Notes: generated by a model not told the origin, from the letters alone. DNA of 64,000 nt from Wolfiporia cocos (GCA_029448655.1 JACCLO010000014.1:620001-684000), one strand, 5' to 3'; shown: positions 42,823-55,080, numbered from the stretch's first letter. A program made the numbers and translations.

Positions 42823-45800
42823 ATGGCCTCTCCCCACGATCTCGATTACATCCGCAACCCGAGGCCCGAACCCCCGGCCATCGTCCTGACCCCAGCCGGC
42901 GTCCCGCTCCCCGGCTCCGTCGCCGGCACCAACAACCCGTTCCACCCAGAGCAGTGGGTAAACTACCAGGTACACGGTCTCCCAGATGACTTCGCGCTCC
43001 TGTCGGTGGCAGATAGCATCCACGCCCCCCGACCGAACGTTGAGGTCGCCCCGGTACACACGGAGACCATTGGAGAACATCGCCCTGCTTGCTCGCTGGT
43101 TCTGGGAGGATCGGTCGAAGACCAAGGCCCCGGCATCAAACGGTTGGACCACGCACTCCGCCTAGCCCAGGAGCAGTCAAACACCATCCGTGGACCGAGT
43201 CCGTTAGCACACATCGACTCGCCCCTAGCCGTACAATGGGCGTTCCCCTCCAACCCGACAACAGCGGACTTTGGTTTTTGGTGTCAGACGGTCGATTCCT
43301 GCGGGAGGCACAACGCCTCCAGGCAGATGCGATCGCAGCAGGAGATGCGGCCTTGTTACACAGCCAGCACTCCGCCCCCCGTCGGTCAGTACCATCGGTC
43401 CCAGAAGAACGCTTCCGGCCGGTCGAAAACTGGGTGAGGTCCGTCCATATGGGATCTCCCCCACCGGTGAATTTGGCAACCCGTCCGGCATCAAACGCAG
43501 GCACCCGGCAGACGAACCCCTTCCTGCCAGGCTACACCCCCCCGGTCATCACGCCCCAGGTCCCCTACTCGGTCATGGCAGCACAACCCCCGGAAGCACA
43601 CCCCCGCATGGACTTATTCGGCAACCCGGTCCCTCCGTCGGCTCCCCCCGCAAACGTGCATGCGAACACCTGGAGAGCCACGCCTCTTCAGGGAACACGG
43701 GCATCGATGTGGCGGCCCGAGAAACCGGCTAGCTTACAGTGGGACGTGTATTCAATACTCCCGGAGCCACAGCCCGATCCCCGGTACAAGTCCAAGGTGC
43801 GCGAACCCGAACCCTTCACCGGCGAGAACTTCATTGCCTGGGTAATGCGCCTCGAACTATACATTGACGACAACCGGCCGCTGCTCTTCACAAACAGCAA
43901 GAAGATCGGCACAGCCATCTCATTGATACGGGGACCAAAGGTAGACTCGTGGGTAACGGCTTTCACGCGGGAACACTACCGTGATGGACAATGGCATTCA
44001 AGCTGGCTTCGATTTATCTGTCACGGATCACTCCTGGGGGGTATCTGTACATCCCTCACTATTGGTATTCATAGGCGCCGCTAGGTGCGCGCGCGTCTTC
44101 CTGATCCTCAGCCACCTCCAGCGTCTCCTCCAGCCATATAGATCATCTGACTTAGTAGTTTAGCGCTGTAGGGTAGCGCACGCCTCATCATACGGACACA
44201 TGATGGTCACATTAGTTACATGTTACGTTACATTTCCGTGATCCCTTAGTTACGGCGCACAGGCCATTACATTAGGGCAGGACTCGTGCTCTCAACGTTC
44301 ATGCATGTATATATACGACAAGATGGTGGCCTTACAGCCCCATCTTTAGGATTCTCGTCAATGAGCTAACACTTCGTTCTCATCATCTGTCTGCGTGCGC
44401 TCGGGCCCGGGGCCCCTCTCGACTAGCTTGTCTGTGTGCCAGCTCAACTCGTCGCCTCTTAGGAGTTCCCCCATGGGATACAGCCGACGTTGCGGTCTTG
44501 CTGGCTTGCGCACCGCCTTGTTAGGCGGCTGGCTTGCGCACCGCCTTGTTAGGCGTTAGAGCCTCCCCAGTTGTCTGGGTCCTCACAGACTGGTAAGTCT
44601 GTGACATTATCTGGGAACTCCACCAGAAATTCGACGACCCCGATTTGGAAAAGAAATCGGCAGTCGCTGCGGAAAAGCTTAGTATGACCATTGGTAAAAG
44701 CGAGGAGTATTTCCAGGAGCTGGAAAGACTTCTTTCGGAAGCAAAATACGACAAGGAGAACCAGATTGTTCATCGCTGGGTCACCTCCGCCATTCCGAAA
44801 GAAATCTACACGGCTGTACACTCCGCCTTCGTCGCCGCCACGGTAAACGACAAGTCGCAGCGCAGTTACAACGTCCAGATCCCCGAGGACTACGAATCCT
44901 GGAAACAGGCTATCCTCCGGACAGACAACGCGATGCGCCGTCTCGCGACGAGGAAAAGCTGCGCCACAGTCGTGACACGGGTAAGGGCGTCGCCGACAAG
45001 GGAAAAGGTTGGGCGACAACATTGTCATCGGGAACAACGCGGTCTGAGCCCACCACGGAAGAACGGGCCAACTTGCTCAAGAGGAAGTGCCACTCTTGCA
45101 GCAAAACACAAGAAGAGGCACCAGGGAAGGGCTGCAACAAGCCCGTCTGGCACCAACCCAACTGGAAGCCCCGAGCGGCTACCAGTGGAGGAAACACCGG
45201 TGCCGGACCCTCACAACCGGCGCGCACCCGCCAGGCCGTCGAAGCACCACCAGCAGAAAAAGTCCTTGGGGAAGTATCCCAGGAAGACTTCGTGCAAATG
45301 GTGTCCGCGTGGGCCAAGGAAAATCCGAAGGCTGCGAAGGAAGCCGGATTCACTCAGGTACGTCCCCTCTCTAATAATAATAAATTTTCAGTTCTGGAGA
45401 TCGAGGAACCAGTAAATGTCTCTATCTCCGACTCTGCTGCGGAGGGTAATGAACCGGTGGATGGACTATATGGGCTAGGAACCGGGGCCCTGATATTTGA
45501 TTACGTATCTGTACCACGTTCAGTAGATTTGGCGCCTGGTGACGACGACGGAGCTTCAACATGCTCCGATGACTCGTTTGTAACAGCCTCAGAGGAGCCT
45601 CCCACCGGAGCTTGGCGGGAGGACAAAACCGTGCTTAATTCCTCTATTGTAAACGATGTAAACTATGTGCCAATGGACGTAGACCCGGTTGTAGACTCAG
45701 ATGTGCAAATGGCAGACACATCTAAGCCTACAGTCCAGAAAAAGACGGAAAAGAAAATGCGGCGTCGACGAGCCAAGAAGAAGGCCGTCACGCTCGACAT

Positions 45801-45930
45801 ATACCTAGACCACCCGCGGGCAATCCCCCCCCTGAGCGCAAAAGCGAAGGAGCCGCGGGTTACGATCTTCACTCCGTGGAGGAAGTCGTCATACCCAATG
45901 GGAAACGTATCACCGTGGATACCGGCGTAA
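42823..45930 (+). pseudogene. gag of gypsy 3, two frameshifts and an LTR insertion
   Basis: It begins MASPHDLDYIRNPRPEPPA. The frame changes near 43255 (to NSGLWFLVSDGRFLREAQRL) and again near 44950 (to DEEKLRHSRDTGKG). Between them the retrotransposon-gag-like helical domain is split by a solo LTR-B at 44019-44606; removing it and one TTATC rejoins FI with WELHQKFDDPD in frame. The zinc region is odd: KCHSCSKTQEEAPGKGC has Cys spacing but no His, so a standard CCHC knuckle is not visible. An acidic and then Lys/Arg-rich tail ends at 45930, overlapping pol by about 205 nt in the -1 frame, with an A-rich stretch at about 45736-45760 as a possible shift site. Confidence 0.75.
44019..44606 (-). 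repeat. solo LTR-B, 588 bp
   Basis: TGTCACGGATCACTCC ... GGTAAGTCTGTGACA, with perfect duplication TTATC (44014-44018, 44607-44611). It is related to the LTRs of the non-autonomous element at 10584-12415, in the forward orientation of that family. It includes a tandem 30-bp repeat (GGCTTGCGCACCGCCTTGTTAGGC-like, twice at 44500-44560). Confidence 0.9.
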
Positions 45931-48900
45931 TGATCCGAATGCCACCCGGTGTATATGGCCACATAGCTCCACGATCCGGACTCGCCTTGAAGGGAGTCGA
46001 TGTGGAGGCCGGTGTAGTTGACGAAGACTACACCGGTTGGTTCAAAGTCATACTGAATAATCAAACTGGAACAGATTATCAGGTCGAGTATGGGGACAGA
46101 ATCGCCCAGTTCATACTCGAATGCAACATGACACCAGACACGCGCATAGTAAAAAGCATTAGGGAAACCAGACGCGGAACACAGGGGTTCGGCTCTACTG
46201 GTGAGAAACTCAGAGGGAATGTAGTGGTAATCCAAACGGGAAAATGGGGAAGGCAGATCAAAGTACCGATCACCCTCCACCGCCCTGACGGACGCGCCCT
46301 CTTCACAAAGGCACTGATAGACTCCGGTTCAACGGGATCGGTCATCAGTCGTGCCTACGTGGAGGAACACAAACTCGAGCAACTCCCAATAGACCGACCC
46401 GTCAAACTGTACAACACTGACGGTAGTACCAACGCTGCGGGCAAAATGACGCACTATGTCGAACTTCAGATGCAGATCGACACGCATCTGGAAACGCGCA
46501 AGTTCCACATCACCGAGCTGAGCTCGGCCGACATATTCCTCGGCTTCGATTGGTTGGAAGATCATAATCCCACCATTGACTGGAAGAAACGCCGAATCAC
46601 CTTCACCTGCGACTGCGAACACGAGCAGATCGAGGACGGTGACCATATTTATTACATCTTCGCTGACGCTTGGATACGGAATAGGGAAGAATGCTGGGCT
46701 GACATCGCTGAGCGAGTCCACGTGACGAAGGCAACCGAGATCGCCATCGCCACCGGCAAAACCACGGAAGCCAAGACTTTCGAAGAGGTGGTCCCCGAGT
46801 ACTTACACAAATTTGAAGACGTGTTTAAGGAAACGGAATTCGACCAACTCCCCGAAAGACGACCGTGGGATCACGCCATAGAACTCCTACCGAACTCCGA
46901 ACCCTACGCCGGCAAGATCTACGCCCTATTGCCACGAGAACAAGAGGCGTTAGATGACTTTCTAGAAGAACAGTTACGGACTGGACGCATACGACCATCC
47001 AAGTCACCATGGGGGGCACCATTCTTCTTCGTCAAGAAGAAGGATGGGAAACTGAGACCCATTCAGGACTATTGGAAGCTGAACCAGATGACCAAGAAGA
47101 ACCGGTACCCGCTCCCTCTGATCACGGAGCTGCTCAACAAGTTAAAGCGAGCTAAGTACTTTTCTAAATTGGACATTCGTTGGGGATACACGAACGTCAG
47201 AATCAAAGAAGGCGATGAAGAGAAAGCCGCCTTGATCACTAATAGAGGGCTATACGAGCCATTAGTGATGTTCTTTGGAATGTGCAATGCACCGGGCACG
47301 TTCCAGACTTTGATGAATGACATCTTCCGAGATCTGATAATGACTGGAAAGGTCATTGTATATTTAGACGACATACTTGTTTTCACGGAGACCAAGGCAG
47401 AACATAAAGAGATCCTGCGCAAGGTTCTGCTCGTTCTCCGTCAAAATAAGCTAACCTGTAAACCAGAGAAATGCGAGTTCCTGAAGTCGGAAGTAGAATA
47501 CTTGGGACATATAATCTCTCACGGGGAAATCCGTATGGATCCTGCGAAGGTGGCGGCAGTGGCCAAGTGGCCCGCACCTCGGAACAAGAAAGAAGTGCAG
47601 TCCTTCATAGGATTTGCAAACTTCTACCGGAGATTCATTCCTAAGTTCTCCACAGTAGCACGCCCACTGATAAACCTAACCAAGGACACGCCTTGGCAGT
47701 GGGGTACGGCGGAACAAGAGTGTTTCGATAAGTTAAAGAAAATATTTATCGAAGCACCCGTGTTAGGGATACCAAACGACGACAATCCTTTCCGCATCGA
47801 GGCAGACTCTTCAGACTTCGCAACTGGAGCCTGCCTCATGCAGAAACAAGATGGTGTCTGGAAATACATCGCCTACCAGAGTAAGACGATGCTACCGGCA
47901 GAACGGAACTACGAGATTTACAACAGGGAACTTCTCGCCATCATGCGCGCACTTGATGAATGGCGGCATTTCGTAATGGGTGGCAAACACCCTGTAGAAG
48001 TACTAATGGACCACAAGAACCTAGAATATTTTAAGACCCCACAGAAAAGTAATCCGCGACAAGCCCGGTGGATGACGGAACTTGCCGAGTATGACCTGCA
48101 ACACGTGCACATCCCCGGGAAGACCAATGGAAGGGCTGACGGGCTTTCCCAAAGAAGTGATCACCGCAACGACAAGGATCACTTCGAAGGGCAAGTCGTC
48201 CTGAAGCCACACCTCTTCGTCCAAGATAGCGCAGAAAGGCTATGATCCTCATTCTATACTGTAGTCAAAGGTATTACCCACGACGAAGTAAAAGAGAGGG
48301 TCAAAGCGGAAGCCGCTCTCTACGATGGAAAGGAAGGAGTAGAAGTAGGGGAAACGACCGAGGACGGTCTGCGATATAGGAGGGGGAGGTTAATTATCCC
48401 TCGGGACGAAGAATTAATCGGAAAAATCATTTCTTCGTTCCACGACACCGTCTCAGCGGGACACCCTGGCACCGAAAACACGTATACTGCCATACACCGA
48501 CACTACTGGTGGCCAAAGATGCGCTCAGACATCCGCCAATACGTCAAGGCTTGTATCAAGTGCCAGGCCGCCAAGCCGGACCGATCCAAACGCGCGGCTC
48601 CACTCAACCCGAACCCGACTCCAGCACACAACTGGGAGAACATTTCCGTCGACATGATCATGGGACTCCCCACTTCCAAGGGTTGCGACGCCATCATTGT
48701 AGTTGTAGATATGAAATCCAAGGACTATATAGCTGTACCAACAACAACTAAACTATCGGCCGAAGGATGGGCCAACATATTCGTAGATAAAATATATACA
48801 CAACACGGACTACCAAAGAAAATATTTAGCGACAGAGGACCACAGTTCGTAGCAGAATTCATAAAGGAAGTATATCGTAGATTAGGCATACAGGGAAACC

Positions 48901-50150
48901 CGAGTACCGCGTTCCACCCACAGACAGACGGGCAGACGGAATGCATGAACCAGGAACTCGAGGTCTACCTTAGATTATTTATTAACGATACTCATACGAA
49001 CTGGCCGGACTTACTCCCGCTGGCAAGCTTTGCGTACAAGACACACGTACACAGTAGCACGGGATATAGTCCCTTTTACCTTACGCACGGATACCACCCC
49101 TTCACAAGTGTAGAGGCGCCGGAACAAGAAGAGGGGGTAGCACGGGATTGGGTCGAACACATGCACACCATATCCAAACTCGCTTCACAGAACCTGGAGA
49201 AAGCTAAGCTACGCATGAAAGAGTATTACGATAGGAAACGGGCATCACCACTATCGTACTCTCAAGGCGACTTAGTTTGGGTCGACGGCCGTAACATAAA
49301 CATGGGCCATACAACTAAGAAGCTTGACTCCAAGCGATTTGGACCGTACAAGGTCACGAAGAAGGTCGGGCACGGAGCATACGAACTAGACCTCCCCGCA
49401 GACATGCGTGGGATATACCCAGTATTCAACGAGGTCTTACTCCTACCATACACACCGCCCGCCTTCCCCAATCAGGACCATAGTAAAGTGACGGAAAGCA
49501 ATGACGTTCGCAGGCCTCTCAGGATCCTTGAATCCAGAGAAGACCGAGGGCGAATCGAGCTAGAAGTCGAGTGGTCTGACGGGACTAGAACATGGGAACG
49601 AAAACGTGGATTGAACCATTACCAAGAGCTCGTTACAAAATTCTTCGAAGCAAGACCATCCGCCCCAGGTAACCAGTGGAAAAACAGAAACACTGGCTGG
49701 GACCACTCTAACACCAAATGGGACCCAGAGTGGGAGGACTTCGAACGAAAAGCTCAGGAAATGGGACTTAGGGAGAACCCGAAGGAGTTCATCATATACG
49801 ACGACATAGACACTACACTTCTTGTCAAAGGCAGTATACCATTCTACGCCTACGAAAAGAAGCTCGTCGCTCGTAACTTCTGGTTCTGCGATCCACGAAC
49901 ACGGGTCATGCAATACGGAATACGCGTTGGAACACCGATAGAATCCACTATACCTGAATCAATAGGATACTGGATCTATCCGGTCTTAAACACACTCCAA
50001 CTGGCGCACCCACACATCTGCACCAAAACCGTAGACCACCCGTGCCATGTTGACCAAACTATGTACAAAGTGATTGCTGGGCGTGGGGACACGCAGCTAG
50101 AAGAGGGGGTACTGTCACAAGCCGATTCTCTCCAACTAGCTTGCGACTAG
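45726..50150 (+). pseudogene. gypsy 3 pol: dUTPase-protease-RT-RNase H-integrase, one TGA
   Basis: Open from 45726 to 50150 except for TGA at 48243 between RNase H and integrase. The dUTPase comes first: EGAAGYDLHSVEE (45846), VYGHIAPRSGLALKG, AGVVDEDYTGWF, RIAQFILE, RGTQGFGSTG (46195). Protease ALIDSGSTGSVISRAY is near 46310. The RT has QDYWKLN (Trp where Arg is usual), FFGMCNAPGTFQ and YLDD (about 47360). RNase H has IEADSS and ADGLS. The integrase has a GHPG...CIKC finger, Asp in VDMIMG, Asp in SDRGPQF and Glu in QTECMNQELE. A chromodomain-like stretch RILESREDRGRIELEVEW near 49520-49640 is followed by an unidentified tail of about 160 residues with IYDDIDTTLLVKGSIPFYAY. The frame runs past the LTR start at 50113. 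Apart from the TGA it looks functional. Confidence 0.88.
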
Positions 50151-50454
50151 AAACAACCCTTATCTTATCTAAGCGCCCACCTATGCATCACGTGCAAGGA
50201 CCCCGAACACCCTTGATGTGGCTCTACACCTACGATAGGGTTTACCATACTCTAAAACGGTCTATCAGCTTACATAATACTGTATAGTAGCCAAACATGT
50301 ACAAACAGCCTACGAGCATATATACCAGCCAGACGAGCAGGGAGCACCCCAGACTCGTCTTGGCCTTTGTTGCCTTGAGTAGCCTCAGACTAGGAATACG
50401 CTTCCACGCGAGTAATATTCCCCTGAGTAGTTGCTTGAGATAGCGCTTGTGTCA
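50101..50454 (+). repeat. polypurine tract and 3' LTR of gypsy 3
   Basis: AAGAGGGGGTAC (50101-50112) is the polypurine tract directly before the LTR TGTCACAAGCC at 50113-50454 (342 bp). Differences from the 5' LTR: CCACC/CCGCC near 50178, ACACCC/ACAACC near 50208, and AGCGC/AGTGC near 50443. Confidence 0.9.
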
Positions 50455-53039
50455 TTATTGCTCCATGTGAGGTGATTGAAGTCAGACACATATTTGGCTC
50501 TAATACTAGTTTGCAGTGTACGCACATTTGAGCGAAATGTTGACAGCATAAACTTCGAAGATGAGCGACCTCGACCATTCCTAGGCAACCTGACCAATCA
50601 CATGAAAAGGATGCACGCCAACGAGCTAGCGGCAGCGGCATGAGGACCTACACCCATGTCGGATTGCCAGGTGCCCAGCAGCGTGTCCGGCATATCAGGA
50701 CTACCTCTAGCATCTGTGCGTTTGATGGAACGGTACCTTGAGGAGGGAAAATTGAACCCTAGACTTGAGCCAACAAAGAAGGGGTTCTACAAGCTGTTCG
50801 CTGCATGGATTCTCGAGGAAGACTTGCCTTTTGTGACTGGAGAGGCACCTAGTTTGAAGCGGCTCTTCGAGTACCTTCAGGTACAGTTCAAGCTCCCAAC
50901 TGACACGACTGTGCGGAATACACTTGGACATATTTTTGCCGAGATGCATGCTACAATTGTCAAGGAACTCGCAGTATGTCATACCTTAGAAAAGCGATTG
51001 ATATTGGAGATACTCACAGTACTTGCATAGGCAGTCAAGTCAAAAATCGCCTACTCAACAGACACCTGGACGACACCCCAAATGGTCTTCACATTTGCAG
51101 GAACAATCGCAAACTTTATTGATGAAGACTGGCAGCTTATTGAACGACTCTTGGACTTCCGTAATCTTACTGATGATGAGCACCAGGGTGTGCAAGCTGC
51201 ACATGCATTCATGGATTCAGCCAGTAAACGTGGCAGTCTTGATAAGATGAGTGACTTGCCTATCAGATACATGATTCCTCAAAGCTGATGCTCGCAAATT
51301 ACTTCATAGCTCTCACAATGGATAACGCCTCAACCAACAATGTACTCGCACGCACACTTGCATCGTTACTTTTCCAAAGATACGGAGTGCACTTCACACC
51401 CGAGAACGGTCAAATACGTTGCATGGCACATGTCATAAATTTGATTGTGCAGAAGATCCTTAGCAGGCTTGTCAGCGGCGTTGACGATCCTGATGCCTAT
51501 GACTATTATCTTGCTAACAAGTTCCTACCTTTCCACTATGATCCCGGGGAAGAGTTAACCGACCTTGAGGCAGAAGGAGTGGCTGAGCGAGATGAGAAGA
51601 TATGTGAGGCTGATCCTGCCGAAGTTGTTGATGAGCCTATTGAGCCAGGCCTCTCAGCGGTTCAAAAGGTGTGTTAATTGATTATATCTTGGATTTCTTG
51701 TTTTTACTAATATGCTGTAAGCTTCGCATGATCGTCCGCAAGATCGTTAGCTCACCCCAGCGGCGATCGTCGTTTCGCAAGCATGCAAAACAACACTATG
51801 CCGGAAAATCGACTCCAGATGGTGGTCGTGATATTAGCACACTAATGCCCATTAGAGACGTCGTTACACGATGGAATTGTACGCATGCTACGATTGAATG
51901 TGCCTTCCTAATGAAGAAGGTTTGCAGCACTTCCTCGTCGCATTATTACTGACAGGCTGCATATTTTTTCAGGCGATTAATTCGTGGGTCATGGAGCGCG
52001 AAGATTTGGATGCTTTGTCACTCTCACATGATGACTGGACGCTTCTCAATCATGTGTCAGAGCTCCTTTCAGTGTGCCACATTATAGTTACATTCAACGG
52101 CTAGTAGACTAACGTCTCCCAGCATTTCACACATGTTACTCGCACAATGTCACTCGCACATACTCCCACACTCCCATGGGTTTGGCTACGAACACATGCG
52201 ACTTGCGCTTCAAGATGCCATAAACACAAACCGAGTGCCGCTACTCACACGGGCCGCTGAGGCCGGTCTCATCAAGCTCAACGAATACTATTTTCGAGCT
52301 CTGGATTGTCAATACAACACGATCGCAACGAGTGCGTTTTTATTCATATTCAGCTTGTTAATAGATACATAAACTCACAATCACAAGTTTGTCATCCCGG
52401 TCTGAGACAGACGTGGTTCAACAACCTTACAAGTGACCGCAAAATGAGGGCTTCGGCGCTCTTTGAGCACGTCTTCCGGGAGTATGAGAAGACAACGCCA
52501 AAACCTGCGGATACGCCCCCTGCTGCAGCATTGATGCGTACTGCATCAGGTAGCTTCCTGGACACCCTAGCGCAGATTGTTGACGTCCCAGAAACCGTGA
52601 GCGGACCTGTAGAGCGCTCAGAGTTCGACAGATGGATGAGTGGGGAGGGTGAGAAGGGGGATCTCTATTACCCTCTTGTTTGGTGGAAGGTAGGATCTGA
52701 TTTATGTCATATAATGTCTAATAACTGTGTGATACATCAGGCTCATGCTCACGAGTTCCCTGTAATCTCACGCATTGCGCGTGATTTTCTATGCATTCCC
52801 GCTGCCAGCGTGGCTGTTGAACGTTTGTTTCTTCCTCACGTCAGCTATGTGCTGATACCCGTAGCTCATTGAAGGCGGAGACGATTTCCATAGCTATGTG
52901 TACGAAACAGTGGCTACGCCAAGATCTCTTGAAAATATAGTCTCCGGAAACCATGTAAACCATGTATATACCATGTATATACCATATACCATATATTTAC
53001 CGATTTCGTGTACATGTATATTATATGGTTGGAGCCTTA

Positions 53040-53226
53040 ATACCAAGGGTATCCTGACATGAGAGCCCTTCAGTGGCATGGTGGGGTTCCCTACCACCAA
53101 TCACGCATTTAGTGCATGGCTGATATGTGCTGATCATATTGCAGTTCTACTCAAGTTCAAGTGCCCACAAGGCAGTACGACCTCTGGTTCGCACCTTGTG
53201 GCGGTGTTGTATCTTATTTCCAAGAT
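53040..53226 (+). other. continuation of duplicated kinase 3' flank
   Basis: It matches 5751-5937 of copy A (GGGTATCCTGACATGAGAGCC onwards). It begins with the right-hand ATACCAAG of the hAT insertion and ends with AAGAT, the duplication of the next solo LTR. Confidence 0.85.
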
Positions 53227-53870
53227 TGTCACAAGAAAGTACGTTACCACTTCATTCTTTATTAACATGGTCTATTCCCCTACAATACGAGTCCAAGGGT
53301 CCTCAGATAAAGCCCTTAAGGCCTAAGCCATGCGGCGTGCCCATTACTGGACGCGTCTGACTTGTGTATCGCATCCTGAAGAATAGGTCACGTGATCACG
53401 ACGCGTAGGCAGGTGACCGTGTAGTGGCACCTGACCTTACGATCATGACACCGCGTCAAAGCGTCCCCTTAAACCGGGCTGCTGACGCCTTGTCTATGAC
53501 AGATCGGTGGCCGCCATTACTGGCCGGCCGCTTATATAATATAATGACGGTCTTAGCAACGCCGATAGGGCTGCGCACAGACCAATGCATTAGGGCAGGT
53601 AGTTACTGAGTAGTTACCGTGCCCCTCATGTATATATACCTTCGTCTGGGACACTAGGTCCTCAGACTTAGATTCTAACCATAGGGCTTAGGCCCCTTGA
53701 TCCACCCTTCCTGCTGAGTGCCCACCCTGCCTCGTCTACTACGCCAATACAACGCCTCCTCTGAGGGCTTGCCTCTATAATATACACACTTGGGTTCTCC
53801 CTCGACATAGCCGAGTCAAAGGCTACGCCTAGGGGTTTAGGAGCATAGCACGGCGAGTAATCTTGTGATA
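53227..53870. repeat. solo LTR, 644 bp
   Basis: TGTCACAAGAAAGTACG ... GAGTAATCTTGTGATA; it ends TA rather than CA. Perfect duplication AAGAT (53222-53226, 53871-53875). Copy A (5930-5945) shows the empty site. It shares the TGTCACAAG terminus with LTR-C but not the body. Confidence 0.9.
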
Positions 53871-54024
53871 AAGATTAGTAATTACAAATGAACCGCTGGG
53901 CCGTCAACAGCATCAGCAAAACGCGAGATGACTTACCAGTGCTGGAGGTGAGTTATCAGTGCTGGAAGTATTTGCCAATTGAGGAAGGATCTGTGGAATA
54001 CCCATATTTGGATAAATGACAGAA
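53871..54024 (+). other. end of the duplicated kinase flank
   Basis: 53871-53949 matches 5936-6008. From 53950 it diverges from copy A, where the MITE sits. A near-repeat of TTA(C/T)CAGTGCTGGA(G/A)GT occurs at 53935 and 53955. Confidence 0.7.
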
Positions 54025-54071
54025 TGCCATTATCCGGGTTTGAACCGGTGACCTTAGGAGAGCTGTTATAA
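54025..54071 (-). pseudogene. tRNA-like 3' half
   Basis: On the minus strand AAGGTCACCGGTTCAAACCC followed by GGATAATGGCA looks like a variable loop, a T-arm with B-box GGTTCAAACC, and a 3' acceptor strand ending in A. No 5' half (D-arm, A-box) is found: LTR-E starts at 54072. It is either a truncated tRNA gene or a tRNA-derived repeat fragment. The anticodon part is not interpretable. Confidence 0.35.
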
Positions 54072-54232
54072 TGTCACAGATTTTACCGGCAGTCCCAGAC
54101 CGGCGTCTGCAGGGACATACGTCCAACACCCCTTAGCCAAAAGGGCCGCTATAACAGCTCTGCTGTTATAGGCGGGACACACTATATGTGTAGTTCATAT
54201 TCCCACACTGGGCACTTGCCCTTAGGTATTTG

Positions 54233-55080
54233 TGACACAGAACTAACTTGTTATGCCTAAAGGTCTTGCTAGAAGCTGGTAGGCTGGTAATAGGCAAGAA
54301 GGCGACTCAATGGTAGGGTCAATGGTTTGTTGGGCCAAAGACTAAAGAGCTAAGCAAGTAGTTGAGGTACTGATTGGACCTTGCTAGGGTCTAAGTATAG
54401 CAGAGGAAACCTAAATAGAACTTTGCAGGTACTACAAAGGGTGGTAATAAGAGTAAACGTCGAAATTAACTAGTCTGAGTCCTAAGCGACTCAGAGTACG
54501 GTATATATACATGTAAGGGCTAGGACCCTTGGTACTACGGCAGGACTAATGATACTGGCATAGATACATGTGATAGATAATAGCGACCAATAGGGTCGCT
54601 TGGCATAGAGCCGGGGATATGCATGTGATTAACAACCAGTAATGGTCGCTGCATGATTGGTTGGTCTTAGACATGTGATGAGTGACTCATACACCGACCG
54701 GGGTATGTCTTGTGTGATGACTATGTGCTTGATAAGGTACTGGACTAGATCATGTGATCTAAGTAGACAAAAGGGTCCGTCCTTTAGTCATGAGTACATG
54801 ACCAGCTTACTAAGCGGTCTGGGCTACTCTATCAAGAGATATACCGTTTGGGAGCACGTGACTTATGAATGCGCGTACTCCAGATAAGATGTGTGTGTTA
54901 CTACGAGATAAGATGAGATGTAACTACAGAGATAAGATACTATCCTAGATAAGATAAGGTCACGTGCTAGATGAGGCCGTAGGGCGTCAACTAGCGTAAA
55001 GCTTTGATATTGAGCTAACAAATGGGATAAATTGCTAGAAATAGCAAGGAAATTGTAGGAAACAGATATAATCTGTGCCA
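54233..55080. repeat. LTR-D insertion, 848 bp
   Basis: TGACACAGAACTAACTTG ... ATAATCTGTGCCA with duplication ATTTG (54228-54232, 55081-55085). No coding frame is convincing. The 5' 14 bases match the insertion at 23693. The 3' end has GTGCCA for GTGACA. Confidence 0.85.

Larger units (their letters stand above)
41751..50454 (+). mobile_element. gypsy 3: chromovirus of a second lineage, dUTPase before protease
   Basis: 8.7 kb between two 342-bp LTR-C copies that differ at about three positions. Perfect duplication TTATT (41746-41750, 50455-50459). It sits in the BED-finger exon of the outer hAT transposase. Order: LTR, self-primer site, 0.7-kb leader, gag (frameshifted, with a solo LTR-B), pol in the -1 frame (dUTPase, protease, RT, RNase H, integrase, chromodomain-like, long tail), polypurine tract, LTR. 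One in-frame TGA splits pol. It is young but crippled. Confidence 0.93.
40466..52940 (+). pseudogene. hAT transposase of the outer element, broken
   Basis: The same gene as 35444-38597 on the plus strand. It is interrupted by MITE copy 3 (after ASPTSDV, 40741) and by gypsy 3 (after FKCRY, 41750; resumes at 50455). Downstream exons are collinear: the 57-bp intron is at 50974-51030, TMDNASTNN near 51320, DVVTRWNCTH near 51870. In the dimerization domain a run of four T is reduced to three (about 52828). VERLF is then followed by a shifted frame, ending at 52872 instead of reaching the normal stop near 52940. It is non-functional even without the insertions. Confidence 0.85.
34326..53039 (+). 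mobile_element. hAT element, 18.7 kb including nested insertions
   Basis: Terminal inverted repeats TAAGGCTCCAACCATAT / ATATGGTTGGAGCCTTA are perfect over 17 bp. The 8-bp duplication ATACCAAG (34318-34325, 53040-53047) is perfect, and copy A of the locus (5751-5765) shows the empty site. Subterminal DNA is packed with CATGGTATATA/TATACCATGTA units. The body is a hAT transposase gene on the plus strand broken by three insertions: a MITE at 34857-39865 (holding a second hAT), a MITE at 40742-41356 and gypsy 3 at 41751-50454. Without these it would be about 4.4 kb, the same as the inner copy. Confidence 0.93.
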
